DNA of 64,000 nucleotides from Trypanosoma brucei gambiense DAL972 (Eukaryota > Euglenozoa > Kinetoplastea > Trypanosomatida > Trypanosomatidae), in NCBI RefSeq assembly GCF_000210295.1, contig NC_026740.1, positions 1,557,691-1,621,690 of the forward strand. Direction: 5' to 3'. The stretch's first letter is position 1. Every line of letters begins with the position of its first letter. Below, piece after piece: positions 9,607-20,266 of this stretch. The position numbers and the translations under genes were made by a program. Under the pieces are notes generated by a model. The model saw nothing but the letters and a program-made list of their open reading frames with translations. It was not told the origin of the DNA and made no database searches.

Positions 9607-10233
9607 ATGGAAAAGCATAAGGAAGGAACTGAACGTTACAACCTCCACAAGTTTGCCAAATCACTTGTGCGCTCAGGTGACCTCAGTGCTGCTGTAAAGC
9701 TACCGCAAGGTGCCGATCTGAATCATTGGCTTTCCGTACACACTGTAGATTTCTACAACATCACTAATGTTTTGTACGGCTCTCTAACAGAGTTTTGCAC
9801 GAACAGCAGTTGTCCTGTCATGTCGTCAGGTCCACGCTATGAGTATTTATGGCGTGACCCGCCGGAATATCCAAAAGCAACGAAGGTGAGCGCACCGGAG
9901 TATGTGAGATTGTTGATGGAGTGGATCGAACGGCAGATCAATGATGAACGTGTGTTTCCGTCTGAGGATCGTAATCCCTATCCACCAGATTTCGCGGATA
10001 GGGTGAAGGCGTGTTTCAAGCGACTGTTCCGCGTTTATGCACACGTTTACTATTCCCACTTTGCGAAGATTCGTGAGTTGCAGGAGGAATCTCACATCAA
10101 CACCGCACTGAAACATTTTATGTATTTTGTGTGGGAGTTTGATCTGATTCCTCGTGAGGAGGTGTCTCCGCTGCGTGAATTGCTGGTAAACTTAATGGGT
10201 CAGCGCGCGAAGGAAAAGTTGGAGGTTCCGTAA
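9607..10233 (+). CDS. MOB1: MOB1/phocein family kinase activator
   Basis: A 208-residue protein that is MOB1 along its full length. MOB1 is the adaptor and co-activator of NDR/LATS AGC kinases in mitotic exit, cytokinesis and Hippo-type pathways. The zinc site is visible as Cys64-x4-Cys69 (CTNSSC) and His146-x4-His151 (HVYYSH). Typical motifs include VDFYNITNVLYG, RYEYLW, APEYV, and FPSEDRNPYPPDF. Length is the usual 210-220 residues. ATG at 9607 starts directly before the conserved N-terminal segment. An NDR-family kinase, its natural partner class, lies about 52 kb downstream in the same transcription unit. Trypanosomes carry more than one MOB1 copy; which one this is I cannot say. Confidence 0.95.
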   Translation: MEKHKEGTERYNLHKFAKSLVRSGDLSAAVKLPQGADLNHWLSVHTVDFYNITNVLYGSLTEFCTNSSCPVMSSGPRYEYLWRDPPEYPKATKVSAPEYVRLLMEWIERQINDERVFPSEDRNPYPPDFADRVKACFKRLFRVYAHVYYSHFAKIRELQEESHINTALKHFMYFVWEFDLIPREEVSPLRELLVNLMGQRAKEKLEVP

Positions 10234-10862
10234 ACAATTTGTGTGCGCGCCCTTGTGTTGGTGATTTTATTTCAATCTGCAGTGCTTCTCGAGTGCGCTC
10301 CGAAGGTTGTTTACATCATCGAAGAGGGTCTCTGTGTTTTCGTTCCCTGTATTTCATGTTTATTCTGTGGTGATATAGGTTAAACATAGTGCTGGGCATT
10401 ATTCTAAGAGGACGAGCTGTAGGTAACGTATATTGTAGCGGTTCCCGTGTGATGTTTGGTGAGAAGGCAGTTCCGATACATGCATACTATATGCATACAT
10501 GTATTGGACTGCTGGCCGTCGTTGACGGGATCCGTACCGGTTCCTTGTAACGATTACTTGAAGTGACTTAAATTCTCGTTAACAATTGGCGTGTGTGGAG
10601 GAAGAGGGGGGAACGATGATATGCAGTGAGCCCGTGGCCCGTTCCGTTTGTGTGGTGGCAGGACCTGTGCGTGTGCGTGTGTGTTGTATTCGGTGGACAG
10701 TAAAAAGATGTTTTGCAGGTGTGTAGGACGGCGTATTGCACCTCAGGCATGTTATTGTCTTCGCCGTATACTTCCCACCAACAGTGTGTCTTTTCTCCCT
10801 TTACTTTTTTTCTTGAAAAAAAAAATTACAAAGTGCATTTGTCGGATTGGAGCACTGCCTAC
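10234..10862. other. intergenic region
   Basis: 3' UTR of MOB1 followed by the 5' region of the NO VEIN-like gene. A pyrimidine tract (10790-10815) and AG at 10832-10833 make a credible acceptor 30 bases before the next ATG. An inverted repeat of ATACATG/CATGTAT type surrounds 10478-10504. No gene is seen. Confidence 0.6.
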
Positions 10863-13800
10863 ATGGCTGATCATGAAGGTGTAATTCGTCCCATCCGTAG
10901 AGGACCCAATGTTTTATCGACCGAGGATATTGATAGCTACGTGAAGGAGCTACTGTATAGTGCAGGGCGAAAAAGGAACGCTGGGCAAAACTCTTTTAAA
11001 GGGAATGTGCAGCAGAAATCCCTGACAGTTGAGTATATACTTGAGAAAGTTTACGGGAGATTTTTCAATCAATCGGGGCAATCTCCTTTTCCTGATGGTT
11101 TACCCTTTGCTTTGAAGCAGATTCCATCAATTGCCAGAATTGCCGAACTACAACTGAGAGCTACAGCACTAGTTCAATCTGCAGTTGCCACACGGCCCGT
11201 CGTCACTCTTCATGAATTAGAGTTGGAGGTTTGCAGTGCTGAAGGTGTTTCAATTTTCGCGGAACTTGGTTTAGGTGATTCACTGACCGCGTTGCCGTTT
11301 GTGCAGCACGCGTTCAATCTGCGGAGCTCAACAGGAGTTGTGGCCCCTATTACCAGCGACGATTTTTTACAATTTTTGTTGTTTCATGCTGACGCTGAAA
11401 TAATGTTGACAAGCGGTGGGGACGCGGGGGATGCTGTACGTGCCTTTGCACAGTTTTACAAAAATGGCTACTACACCCCTCTGCAGCTGGGGATACATAT
11501 TCAACACTTTTCTTGGCTGCTTCGCCTGCTGCGCCAAGAGACTGGAAGAACGTCGGCTTTTATTTCGCAAATTGTTGCAGAGAACATAAGGGCAGCTGAT
11601 GGGCGTGCACTGCTTTACACGCGTGTTGTGGAGGCCCTGCATGGTTCCATGATACTGCGTGAGAAGGAAACTTCCGTATCGCGCAAACTGTTCGTCCCAT
11701 TTTCTGTGCGGGCACCGGTGCCGGAAGCAGAGTCGATGGGAGTTCCGTTGGCGTTGTGGAATAAATCGGGTGAGGGACCGGCGGGTGGTGTTTGTCTATA
11801 CGGTGTTCTGCAAACTGATCCGATTTCAGCGCAACCCGCCGTCCCCGTGATAGTGACAAACGCGGGCACAGCGCCGGAACGGTTAGCGCCACACGAGAGT
11901 AGTGCACCTCCCAGTAACGCGGTACCAAGTGCTTTTCATGGGGATTCAAGTAGAATTACAAACAACAACGATGTTGGAACTGGTCTTGCCTGTTCATCTG
12001 CCTTTGCTTACGCTAGAAAGCGGCAACGTCGTGTGGTGGCGGATGACTCTACAACGATTGTGGAAACACCATCTTTTCCCAAAATGCGGGTTCCTCTTGA
12101 GCCTCCACCTTTTGATGTCACAGCCTCTAAAGCGTCAACGGTCTCTCTTCCTACGCTGAGCCTCCAGGATGCAATGTCCGTTTTACGTTGCCTCGTTGTG
12201 ATGCAGTCGGCGCATCATTTTTCGTACGTCCCAACGGTGCATGATTTTACTGTTTTCAAATCTGCCTCTAATGAAGTTGTCCCCCTTTTTCTGAACGGGA
12301 GCACATCTGGGATATCGAGTGTTAACAGCGAAGCATCAAACAGCGGCACGTTCCACGTCAGTTTGGAGAAGCTTCTTACACTTCTGGGGCGAACTGGCGC
12401 CCCCAACAAGCTGTATGACCTCTACCGCTCTTTTAAAAACACTCTTAATTTTTACAACACTAATGACCGTGAGAGTAGCCGCGATGCCGGTAACGATTGT
12501 GGACAAAACGGGTCGCCAGCTTCACTGATGTTTCAGTGTGTTGAGCTTGGAATGAGCGACTTGCTTTTCGTACCAGTTGTGGGAACTGATTCTCTACTCC
12601 CACTTGCAGCCGCAAGGTCCGCCCTCAGTGGCCGTGTTCTGCTGTCAGGGTACCGTTTGGGGGCGGATTTGCTTGACTTTCATCCCCTCCATATTATACT
12701 GAGTCCCGTTTTCGATAATGGGGGAACCACGTATACGTTTGCTGGAGACACAAAAAACCGTGGTAGTAGGATGGGAAATAAAACCGCTATTGTTATCGTT
12801 GACTCCCTTTGTTTATTCGGTTGTAAAAGCTTCCCCCATTCCGGTCGCCTCCCTGAACCTTGTGAAAAGGGGGAGCACGAGGTCCAGCAGTTAGCCCGTA
12901 AAACTCTCGAAGATTGTGGTGTGATTACACGTGTTCCTGAAGAATGGTTCGAAAACAACTTTCTGGCGGAGGTGTTAAAGCGCCAGGTAGAGGATCACCA
13001 CAACCAAGTATGCACAAGTACAATGGAGGACCTACACATGGCGCTGAGGATGCTAACGTTGTACTGGTGGTTGATGGGGTTGTGTTTTTCGAAAACGGAA
13101 AGACATTTGGAGAAAGTGACGGGACTCTTAAATTCTTTGAATGACACTCGCTGGATCCCATATATTACTCCAGGGAAGGAAAGCAATCGCAATATGTTGC
13201 GAGAAGATGCTGTTCGTTGGTGCACGCCTCGTGAGCTGTTCCCTTCAATTCAGTGCTTTATTGCTAGTGCGGCCTCGGAGTTATTGAATTTTGCCCCGCG
13301 CACATGTGTAGATCTTATCGAGCTCTGGAAACAGTATGCAATGAACTACTATGGCGCAGAAACTACGGCGCGGGCAGTGCGGGAAGGTCAGTTTGCACTT
13401 GAGTTTTTGAATAGATGGGTGCCTATCGTGAGGAATCTTGTAGGGACGTCACCGTCACTTTGTAATGAATTACGAGCCGCACTTTTTGGGATGCCGCGGT
13501 CGTGGAATGCAGAAGTGGCACTGAGAGTTCTCCGCTCGCTGCGCATCGGCATGCACGTTTCGGTCGGGGGGATCCGTCACTTGGTGCACTGTATTGCCTC
13601 TGACGTCGGAAGCCGCCGTGAAGTTGCCCTTCGCAGCCTTAAAAAAGAGCCGTTGCTTCCTCTTCCACCACCGCACAGTGCAATCGCATCCAACGAGCCA
13701 TTCATTATAGGGGAATTGGCTACATGCGACACTGTGCATTGGTTTTCACTGACTGAGTGCGCCAAAGCCCCTTCCTCATCTGACTGTAAAATGGGTGCGG

Positions 13801-15800
13801 GAGGTGAGCACTTTGACTTGGAGATATTCGACCGATCCATTTGCTTCCTTGGAGATGATCTTTGTGGTTTCTTCCGCGAACTTCTTGGCGTTTCCCCCGT
13901 TCCAACCGTTGCTTCATGGGTAGCCACAGCACAGTCTTACAGGCATCGCGTTTCTGCAGGCTCTATTATCAACACGAGTCTGACCGAGTTGTTCCTGCAC
14001 GCGCTCACCATTTGTTGCACACTGCAATACCGCGAGATTGTTAGTGTACTGGAGAAGCGTATGGGGTGCGGGAGCCAGGATGGAAAACACCGCTCTTCAC
14101 CACAGGGTGTTGCGCAAAACGCCCTCCAGGAGCTTTTAGATCGTGTGCCTGCCAACAGTAAAGGTGCTTATATTTTTCCCCTCAATGGTAAGTGGCGATC
14201 GGGGGCCGAGGGTTTGTTTTTCTGTGGTTCCTACTACTGCGGATTTGACGAAGTTGCCCTGCAGGCCGTAGAAAATGGAGAAACTGAGGGAGGGAGCTCT
14301 GTTGCCGCGCTTCCTGCACTGAAGTTCACACACGAACTATCGCACTATGCTGTTGCAACTGTGCTGCAGAGAATGGGTCTTACTGCACTGGAAGATTGCA
14401 CGGAAAAGATTGTTACCTTTAGCAGCTTGAATACCGACAGCAGCGCCGAGCTTCACCGTATGATCGGTGAGTGTGTGCCGCGTGTACAAGGGTTTATGCG
14501 TGCGCAGTACCCGCTTTACTATGAACTTGTTGATGAAGAAGTGCGACACCGCTTGGAAAACTTTGGTACCACATTGGCGAAGGACCCCGTATTGAAAGAA
14601 GTGGTGCGTTACCGAGGAAAAGTATACAGCATGGTGCGCACCATTCGCTGCACATATATCCCACAACACCATTGTATCTATGGCGTCGACGAGCAGTTTA
14701 CACCTTCTGTTGGAGCTGAGGCTGTAGCAGATATTTTTGTGCCACGGCCGGATGCGGAGGTGCGTCGCGGGCTGTTGAGTGCCCTGCAAGAATGGTTTAA
14801 TTGCGGGAGTCTTCAGTTCTACGGTGGCGGATTCTCCTGCGAGACGTTATCGTCACAAGTTACCACAGAACCTCATGAAACGCGTGCTCCATCCGATGAT
14901 CCGCAGTGGCATCTTTCCGCTGCTTCTGTGTCACGTTTCAGGGACCATTTTCCACTCGGGCGTGAGGGGTTCTCCCTCATAGGGAAACCGGTGCTAACTG
15001 CAGGGAAGTCGTCCAATGGCGCACGTAGCGCAAACTTGAAGGTGTCCCTCTGGGGTGACGGTGACGGATATTCAGTCAGGTCGTTACCCAAATGGTCGTG
15101 CGAGTTTTTTGGCTCTGCACATGAGGTAATTCGTGCTGCGGTTAAACGCATTCGTAGGGGCGATGATGAATCGAACACTGGAGAAAATCCGGATGTATCG
15201 GAAGAATTCGATGCGGGCAACGATGGGAGTGCTATTCGCAATGCGGAGTTGGGGGTGCCAATTCATATGGGAGGGAAGCATCATCGAAGGCGTGCAAAGC
15301 GGAATCCTGGCCCGATGGTAATATACCGTCCAGAAGGTCCTCTGAAACGATACGACACTCACGACTATTCTGTGGCAGCTGAGCGTTTCGTGTACGAAAA
15401 ATTGTGTAATGAGACGCCCACCGATGTTGAGGTTGTCTGGGTGAATGAGCACTCCGAACTTGGCGTCCCTTATGATATTTTGCTGCTGCGGCGCATCGTG
15501 TCTTCCCCGACGAAGAAACGCAATATTGGAGAGTTAACTGGCAAGGAAGATGTTTTAGCCTTTATTGAGGTCAAAAGTACGTGCACCAATACCCGTCGGG
15601 ACTTTGAGATGTCACTGCGCGAGGTTCTTTTTGCAGCTCGATTCGGCAGGGCGTACAAAGTGTATAGGGTATTCCGTGCCTCAACCAGTGCTATGCGGGA
15701 AATGCACGTGGAAGTATTGGAAGATATCATAACAATGTGGCATCAAGGGAAACTCACGCTGACAGGAGAAGTGAAGGTGATGCCGACGGGAAGCGGTTGA
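10863..15800 (+). CDS. NO VEIN-like protein with C-terminal DUF3883 (nuclease-fold-like) domain
   Basis: A 1645-residue protein. The N-terminal third resembles plant NO VEIN: VTLHELELEVCSAEGVSIF, AELGLGDSLTALPFVQHAF, and a following helical SDDFLQFLLF segment. The last 150 residues form a NOV_C/DUF3883 domain: AAERFVYEKL, VVWVNEHSELGVPYDILLL, FIEVKST, FEMSLREVLFAARFG, KVYRVFRAS. The conserved D-I and E-V-K pattern resembles PD-(D/E)XK nuclease folds. The large middle is helical without a domain I recognise, and I do not see the HSP90-like ATPase motifs that plant NO VEIN and sacsin carry. The function of this family is poorly known. The frame is open upstream of 10863, but that stretch contains the polypyrimidine tract and putative acceptor AG (10832-10833), so the ATG at 10863 is chosen; an in-frame ATG at 10749 would start upstream of the acceptor. 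Confidence 0.75.
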   Translation: MADHEGVIRPIRRGPNVLSTEDIDSYVKELLYSAGRKRNAGQNSFKGNVQQKSLTVEYILEKVYGRFFNQSGQSPFPDGLPFALKQIPSIARIAELQLRATALVQSAVATRPVVTLHELELEVCSAEGVSIFAELGLGDSLTALPFVQHAFNLRSSTGVVAPITSDDFLQFLLFHADAEIMLTSGGDAGDAVRAFAQFYKNGYYTPLQLGIHIQHFSWLLRLLRQETGRTSAFISQIVAENIRAADGRALLYTRVVEALHGSMILREKETSVSRKLFVPFSVRAPVPEAESMGVPLALWNKSGEGPAGGVCLYGVLQTDPISAQPAVPVIVTNAGTAPERLAPHESSAPPSNAVPSAFHGDSSRITNNNDVGTGLACSSAFAYARKRQRRVVADDSTTIVETPSFPKMRVPLEPPPFDVTASKASTVSLPTLSLQDAMSVLRCLVVMQSAHHFSYVPTVHDFTVFKSASNEVVPLFLNGSTSGISSVNSEASNSGTFHVSLEKLLTLLGRTGAPNKLYDLYRSFKNTLNFYNTNDRESSRDAGNDCGQNGSPASLMFQCVELGMSDLLFVPVVGTDSLLPLAAARSALSGRVLLSGYRLGADLLDFHPLHIILSPVFDNGGTTYTFAGDTKNRGSRMGNKTAIVIVDSLCLFGCKSFPHSGRLPEPCEKGEHEVQQLARKTLEDCGVITRVPEEWFENNFLAEVLKRQVEDHHNQVCTSTMEDLHMALRMLTLYWWLMGLCFSKTERHLEKVTGLLNSLNDTRWIPYITPGKESNRNMLREDAVRWCTPRELFPSIQCFIASAASELLNFAPRTCVDLIELWKQYAMNYYGAETTARAVREGQFALEFLNRWVPIVRNLVGTSPSLCNELRAALFGMPRSWNAEVALRVLRSLRIGMHVSVGGIRHLVHCIASDVGSRREVALRSLKKEPLLPLPPPHSAIASNEPFIIGELATCDTVHWFSLTECAKAPSSSDCKMGAGGEHFDLEIFDRSICFLGDDLCGFFRELLGVSPVPTVASWVATAQSYRHRVSAGSIINTSLTELFLHALTICCTLQYREIVSVLEKRMGCGSQDGKHRSSPQGVAQNALQELLDRVPANSKGAYIFPLNGKWRSGAEGLFFCGSYYCGFDEVALQAVENGETEGGSSVAALPALKFTHELSHYAVATVLQRMGLTALEDCTEKIVTFSSLNTDSSAELHRMIGECVPRVQGFMRAQYPLYYELVDEEVRHRLENFGTTLAKDPVLKEVVRYRGKVYSMVRTIRCTYIPQHHCIYGVDEQFTPSVGAEAVADIFVPRPDAEVRRGLLSALQEWFNCGSLQFYGGGFSCETLSSQVTTEPHETRAPSDDPQWHLSAASVSRFRDHFPLGREGFSLIGKPVLTAGKSSNGARSANLKVSLWGDGDGYSVRSLPKWSCEFFGSAHEVIRAAVKRIRRGDDESNTGENPDVSEEFDAGNDGSAIRNAELGVPIHMGGKHHRRRAKRNPGPMVIYRPEGPLKRYDTHDYSVAAERFVYEKLCNETPTDVEVVWVNEHSELGVPYDILLLRRIVSSPTKKRNIGELTGKEDVLAFIEVKSTCTNTRRDFEMSLREVLFAARFGRAYKVYRVFRASTSAMREMHVEVLEDIITMWHQGKLTLTGEVKVMPTGSG

Positions 15801-17110
15801 GTACTCATTTTCTTTTCTTTAGCCACTGTAGGTGTCTTCACTTGTGCATGTTCGCTTCATTCCCAGCCTATCTCCTTCCTGCTGTCCCACATTTAGTGCT
15901 CGATAATATGTTCTCTTATGGGCAATATGAGGGAACTTGGACGAATAGCGCAGCTCTGAAGTCGTATGGCCGCGCGCTCATTGTGCGTTTGCTGACTTCT
16001 TTATCACATCAATACTTTGATTGAGTGGGTCAAGCTCAGCAGCAAGATTGTCGCCATGAATCGCATTAGTTTTAACGTTTAAGTAGCCTATCTTCCCGTC
16101 ATATTTGAGCGGATATCTGTTTAGTTGCACTTGACAATGTTTGTATTCCAATGTGTTGTCAAAGCATTTACATACCTTATATAATTCTCCGCCCTTTTGT
16201 TGTTTTTCTTTCTTTGTTCATTGTGGTCTAGGGAAAGGTTTGCGGGAGGCCGCATATGTATTTATTAGAGTTGGACCTCAAGTGGTTCTGTCGATTTTCT
16301 TTATGTGATATCGTTGGGGTCCTGTCACACAGCATGTACTAATTCATTTCATAAACCAGTGGTGGATGGGATGGGGGGAAATTAATGCTGTGGGTTTCCT
16401 TAAATGCCAGTGTAGCGTCCCGTCAGGGTTATCGAATTAGCTTCATATTATGTTAGATGTGTAGCGGTGCGAAGGACGGTCGACTTCCCTAGTGTAACAT
16501 TCTCTCTTCCCAACCATTCATAGAGGCGCTTGACTCCCGTCAAATTATAAGTAATAATTGTAGTAAACCCCCTTTATCGTAGTTTGGATAACTGCTATTA
16601 TTATTGTGTGACACTACATGCACGCATGTTGCTTTCATTAATTCGCGGATTGCTGGAAATTTGTGACTTCTCCACGCAGTTGCCCTATCGTTACTTTCTC
16701 CCTCCTGCGGGGAAGGGGGTTGCTGTGTTCAAATTTTACTATTTAATTCCCTGATTTTTTGTCCTTCCCTTTTTCTTTTTCTCCTCATGTGATTTCCCCT
16801 AAGTGCGGCTTAAGGTGAAGGTAGGGGAAACTGGTGGTGTTCATTCATCTTTCCTTCAGTTTTTCTGCCCTACAACCCTTTTGACCGTGTTTTTTATCAA
16901 AAAAAAAATTTCATTAAAGAGTTTTTTACAAGTGTAGAAAGATATAATACGGAAAGTAAGGTGTGTGACACAGAGGTAACTCAAAGGAAACAAGGTCCGG
17001 ACGGGCTATATTTAAAGGAGAGGAAGAGATAGGATAGGGTAGGAGAGAATAATAAAAATAAGAAACAAAGTTTCTTGTGCGAACACTTCCCCTCTTGTCC
17101 CCGCTGTTAA
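15801..17110. other. intergenic region (1.3 kb)
   Basis: Begins with a pyrimidine tract and two AGs only 20-30 bases past the preceding stop. A 58-codon ORF at 15848-16024 follows (see findings). The remainder holds T/C-rich tracts (16735-16800, 16850-16890) and a purine-rich block just before the LRR gene. No other gene is supported. Confidence 0.55.
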
Positions 17111-20100
17111 ATGGGGTGTAACCTTTCCAGCTCTACAAAGAATGTGAACCCATTTGGTGTAAAAGGTGTTCATGTTGGTAGGGATGGTGATGTGGATCTC
17201 ACATCGCGTAGCATAAGCTACTTCGGGTTGGATTTTGTTGGGCTCATAAATACGGGCGAGCTGCACACACCGCGGAAGTTACATCTGACTGACAACAAAC
17301 TCTATACACTGGGCAAGGAAATGACACTGCTACCAGACATTGAAGAAATTTACATCGATTGCAACATTTTTGAGCGTCTTCCTGTCGTTTTGGGAGATAT
17401 GCCACGACTTTGCGTAGTGGATGCGAGCTCAAACAATTTAGGTCATCACGTCCACGCTCTCGACGCGGTGTCACGCATCGCTAATCTTACACGACTCGTG
17501 CTGAGAAATTGTTCGCTGACCACCATACCGGCGTGTGTGCTCAGATGTCCCGTCCTGAAGGAACTTGACGTATCGAACAACGGCAGCCTCAATTTTGGAG
17601 GTGTCCAGTTTTCGCAGCTTCCAATGTTGGTCCGCCTGTTCATTGCAGACTGTGGTATAGTCGGTGAACTTCCAAATGGTGTTAGGAACCTCCAGTCGCT
17701 TGAGACGCTTGATGTATCGGGAAACGTCTTTGAGTTTGAGAATCCTGACTTCTTTGGCGAGTTCTTGTGTGCCTCACTAACGGAGTTGCATCTTAGAGAT
17801 CTGTACCTTGCAGCGGTGCCGCGTGTTGTGATTAAACTGCGTAAGTTGGCTACTCTTGACCTTTCGCGGAATCCCTTGGAAACATTGGATGTGATAGCGG
17901 GACGCCTCGTAAGAGAGTTCACATCACGCGGCTCCATGAAAACAAGCATATCTTCTAATCTAATCAATGAGCACAATGATGATGCAACTAGTGTGGGGTC
18001 GCAGAGTAGCGCTGCGAAGAGCTTTGGACAGAACAATCGCAAAGGGTGTATTGTTGCGGTTCCTCAGCCCATTCCCTTGAAGACGCTGTCACTGCGTGCG
18101 TGTTCGCTGCGTACGCTACCAAAATACTTCCACCGCTTGACAAGTTTGGTAAAACTTGACTTGAGTGACAACGATCAACTCGACGATCCCAACTTGACGT
18201 TTATCTCATTCAAGCACTTGCAGGAACTTAACATCGTCGGGTGTCCTTTCGCGGTAAATATCCGTGGGGCTAAGAACGAGTGGCTTGACATTGGAAGTCT
18301 TGGTTCGTTGCATACGCTTCATTGGGAATCATGGAAGGGAGGACGCAACATTAGCCCTTACCGCACACGAGTGCCACTGGAGATTTGTGGTCTTAATCTG
18401 CAACGCATTAATTGTATCACGCTACGAAAGGGTTTGTTTGTGGGTGATACTGTTCAGACGATGGTTAACTTACTCATGGATGGCTATTTCAAGGTGGATA
18501 TTGCAATAGATGACGAACTTGTACCGAGTCATCTGGGGGCAGTGTGCACACTCCATCCGCTTGGGTGGTTTTTCTTCTCAAGTGGTGAGGCTGAGGAGGG
18601 GCCCACGGGGAATAATGACAAAAGCGGAAGGTGTGTTGGTAACGGTGGTGGGAAAGATGATGAATGTAGCGCGAAGAAGCCTCAGGTGGCGGATCCGGGT
18701 GAGAACGTGGCACCTTTTTTTTCGGTGGGCAATCATCCCTCGGACGGTAAATTGCGGCGGGACGTGCTCCAAATTGTAATAAGCCGCTATATATTTTTTC
18801 TTGCGATGCAGGCTGCAAACTTCAAGGCTGTTATCGTGCCCCCTGTAGATGTTATGGCGATTCATTACGCTCAAATGACCCAAGATCCCGTAGCGTACCG
18901 AAGAGACTGTGAAGCAGTGTGCCGCCAGGTGTTAAATTGCAACTACCGCATGCTCTTCCTTCAGAAACACGAGGATCCGCAAGGGGTGAAGGAGACATTG
19001 GCAGCCAGCAAACACGTTTGGGATAGAATGATTCGAACCGTACAGAAGGATCTTCATTGGTTACACTACGACTTCTGGGAGCTGCGAGCCAAGCAGAATC
19101 CCTCCTCAAGAAACGCGTTGCAGGATGGTGATACGGTTTCTTCCATAGAGGATGAAGTTCGGGACATTTTAGCTACCTTTGGTGTATCCGGATTTATAAA
19201 TGGGAAACCCCTGGCCTCCTCCGTGGTGGGGAATCTTGACGGCCTACACAATGTTAATTCAGTAGCTGACCTTAGTGCCGTTTTGGACCCATTCATCACG
19301 GCACACTTTCAGAATCAGAGCATGGACCGTTTTGCCGTTTCATTACAGAGGTTTTTTAGTATGAATAACCATTTCATTGAGCACGAGGAAAAACTAAAGG
19401 TACAGTTTATGGACTGGACCCGTTATGTAAAGTACCTTGCCCTCTACGCGCAAATTAATCGCCTGAAGGATCCAAAAATTGACACGGACGATGGTGATCA
19501 AACGGCTACTGAACTGAAAAATCTGTCAATATTTTCTTCAGACTCGTACCTGCCGCGTCCCCAAAAGTCAATAGCACCCCTTCAGGCAGCTTTGCGCCGG
19601 AGTAGGCAAGCTGATAGCAGCAAACCCTCCTCGGTTCATGGGCATCAAAACGGTACGGACACCGGAAACACGTACCATGGCCACAATGGCCCTCCAAATA
19701 AGAAGGAGATGTTCAAGTCACAACCTCCCTCGAAGCGTCCTTCAGTGCTTTCGCGACGGAGTGATACCGAATTTCATGGACACCGCCGCCAAAGGCAACT
19801 ATCGACAACAGACCCCGTTCCAACCATCGGTATCACTTTGCTTCTGCACTGCCACCGTACTGATCACGTAAAATACAAGGAGGTACTTCACCTTCTCGGG
19901 ATTGACAATGTGGATGTTATGTGGGAGGAAACTACGGATGCGGTGGATGAAACGATGCGGTCATGGAATACACTCTATGGTGAACACTATGTGGAGGACG
20001 TTAACATTGCATTTGTCTCATACGCCGCGAAGTACAAGGCAGGCGGCAACACGCACGTGGACCCAACTTCGCGTGACCACATTCAGACGTCGGCTGCTGT

Positions 20101-20191
20101 TTCACATAGGCGAACGAAGTCGAAACGCAGTGACAAGCCTTACCGGGAAGTCAGTTTCTGTTGTGCAGATAGTCAGAAGGGTATTTATTAG
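17111..20191 (+). CDS. N-myristoylated leucine-rich-repeat protein with GRDP/DUF1399-like region
   Basis: A 1026-residue protein starting MGCNLSSS: Gly2 fits N-myristoylation and Cys3 palmitoylation, so membrane attachment is likely. Residues about 50-420 are leucine-rich repeats (LTRLVLRNCSLTTIP, LKELDVSNN, LETLDVSGN, LATLDLSRNPLETLD, LKTLSLRACSLRTLP, LVKLDLSDN). An acidic/Gly-rich linker near 500-550 follows. Around 560-690 is a segment resembling DUF1399/GRDP-like proteins (VPPVDVMAIHYAQM, then DPVAYRRDCEAVC, then DLHWLHYDFWELRAKQN). The C-terminal third has a basic disordered stretch (about 820-900), then a small folded part (TIGITLLLHCHRTDHVKYKE) and a basic tail. No enzymatic motif is visible. 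A role as a membrane-anchored scaffold is inference. The start is fixed by the acylation motif. Confidence 0.8.
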   Translation: MGCNLSSSTKNVNPFGVKGVHVGRDGDVDLTSRSISYFGLDFVGLINTGELHTPRKLHLTDNKLYTLGKEMTLLPDIEEIYIDCNIFERLPVVLGDMPRLCVVDASSNNLGHHVHALDAVSRIANLTRLVLRNCSLTTIPACVLRCPVLKELDVSNNGSLNFGGVQFSQLPMLVRLFIADCGIVGELPNGVRNLQSLETLDVSGNVFEFENPDFFGEFLCASLTELHLRDLYLAAVPRVVIKLRKLATLDLSRNPLETLDVIAGRLVREFTSRGSMKTSISSNLINEHNDDATSVGSQSSAAKSFGQNNRKGCIVAVPQPIPLKTLSLRACSLRTLPKYFHRLTSLVKLDLSDNDQLDDPNLTFISFKHLQELNIVGCPFAVNIRGAKNEWLDIGSLGSLHTLHWESWKGGRNISPYRTRVPLEICGLNLQRINCITLRKGLFVGDTVQTMVNLLMDGYFKVDIAIDDELVPSHLGAVCTLHPLGWFFFSSGEAEEGPTGNNDKSGRCVGNGGGKDDECSAKKPQVADPGENVAPFFSVGNHPSDGKLRRDVLQIVISRYIFFLAMQAANFKAVIVPPVDVMAIHYAQMTQDPVAYRRDCEAVCRQVLNCNYRMLFLQKHEDPQGVKETLAASKHVWDRMIRTVQKDLHWLHYDFWELRAKQNPSSRNALQDGDTVSSIEDEVRDILATFGVSGFINGKPLASSVVGNLDGLHNVNSVADLSAVLDPFITAHFQNQSMDRFAVSLQRFFSMNNHFIEHEEKLKVQFMDWTRYVKYLALYAQINRLKDPKIDTDDGDQTATELKNLSIFSSDSYLPRPQKSIAPLQAALRRSRQADSSKPSSVHGHQNGTDTGNTYHGHNGPPNKKEMFKSQPPSKRPSVLSRRSDTEFHGHRRQRQLSTTDPVPTIGITLLLHCHRTDHVKYKEVLHLLGIDNVDVMWEETTDAVDETMRSWNTLYGEHYVEDVNIAFVSYAAKYKAGGNTHVDPTSRDHIQTSAAVSHRRTKSKRSDKPYREVSFCCADSQKGIY

Positions 20192-20248
20192 CTTATGAGC
20201 GCAACCTGTTCTACGTGACCTCTGGCGTTGATCTTCACTTCTTTTTGG

Positions 20249-20266
20249 ATATATATATATATATAT
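20249..20266. repeat. TA dinucleotide repeat
   Basis: About nine TA units just downstream of the LRR gene stop. Confidence 0.85.
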
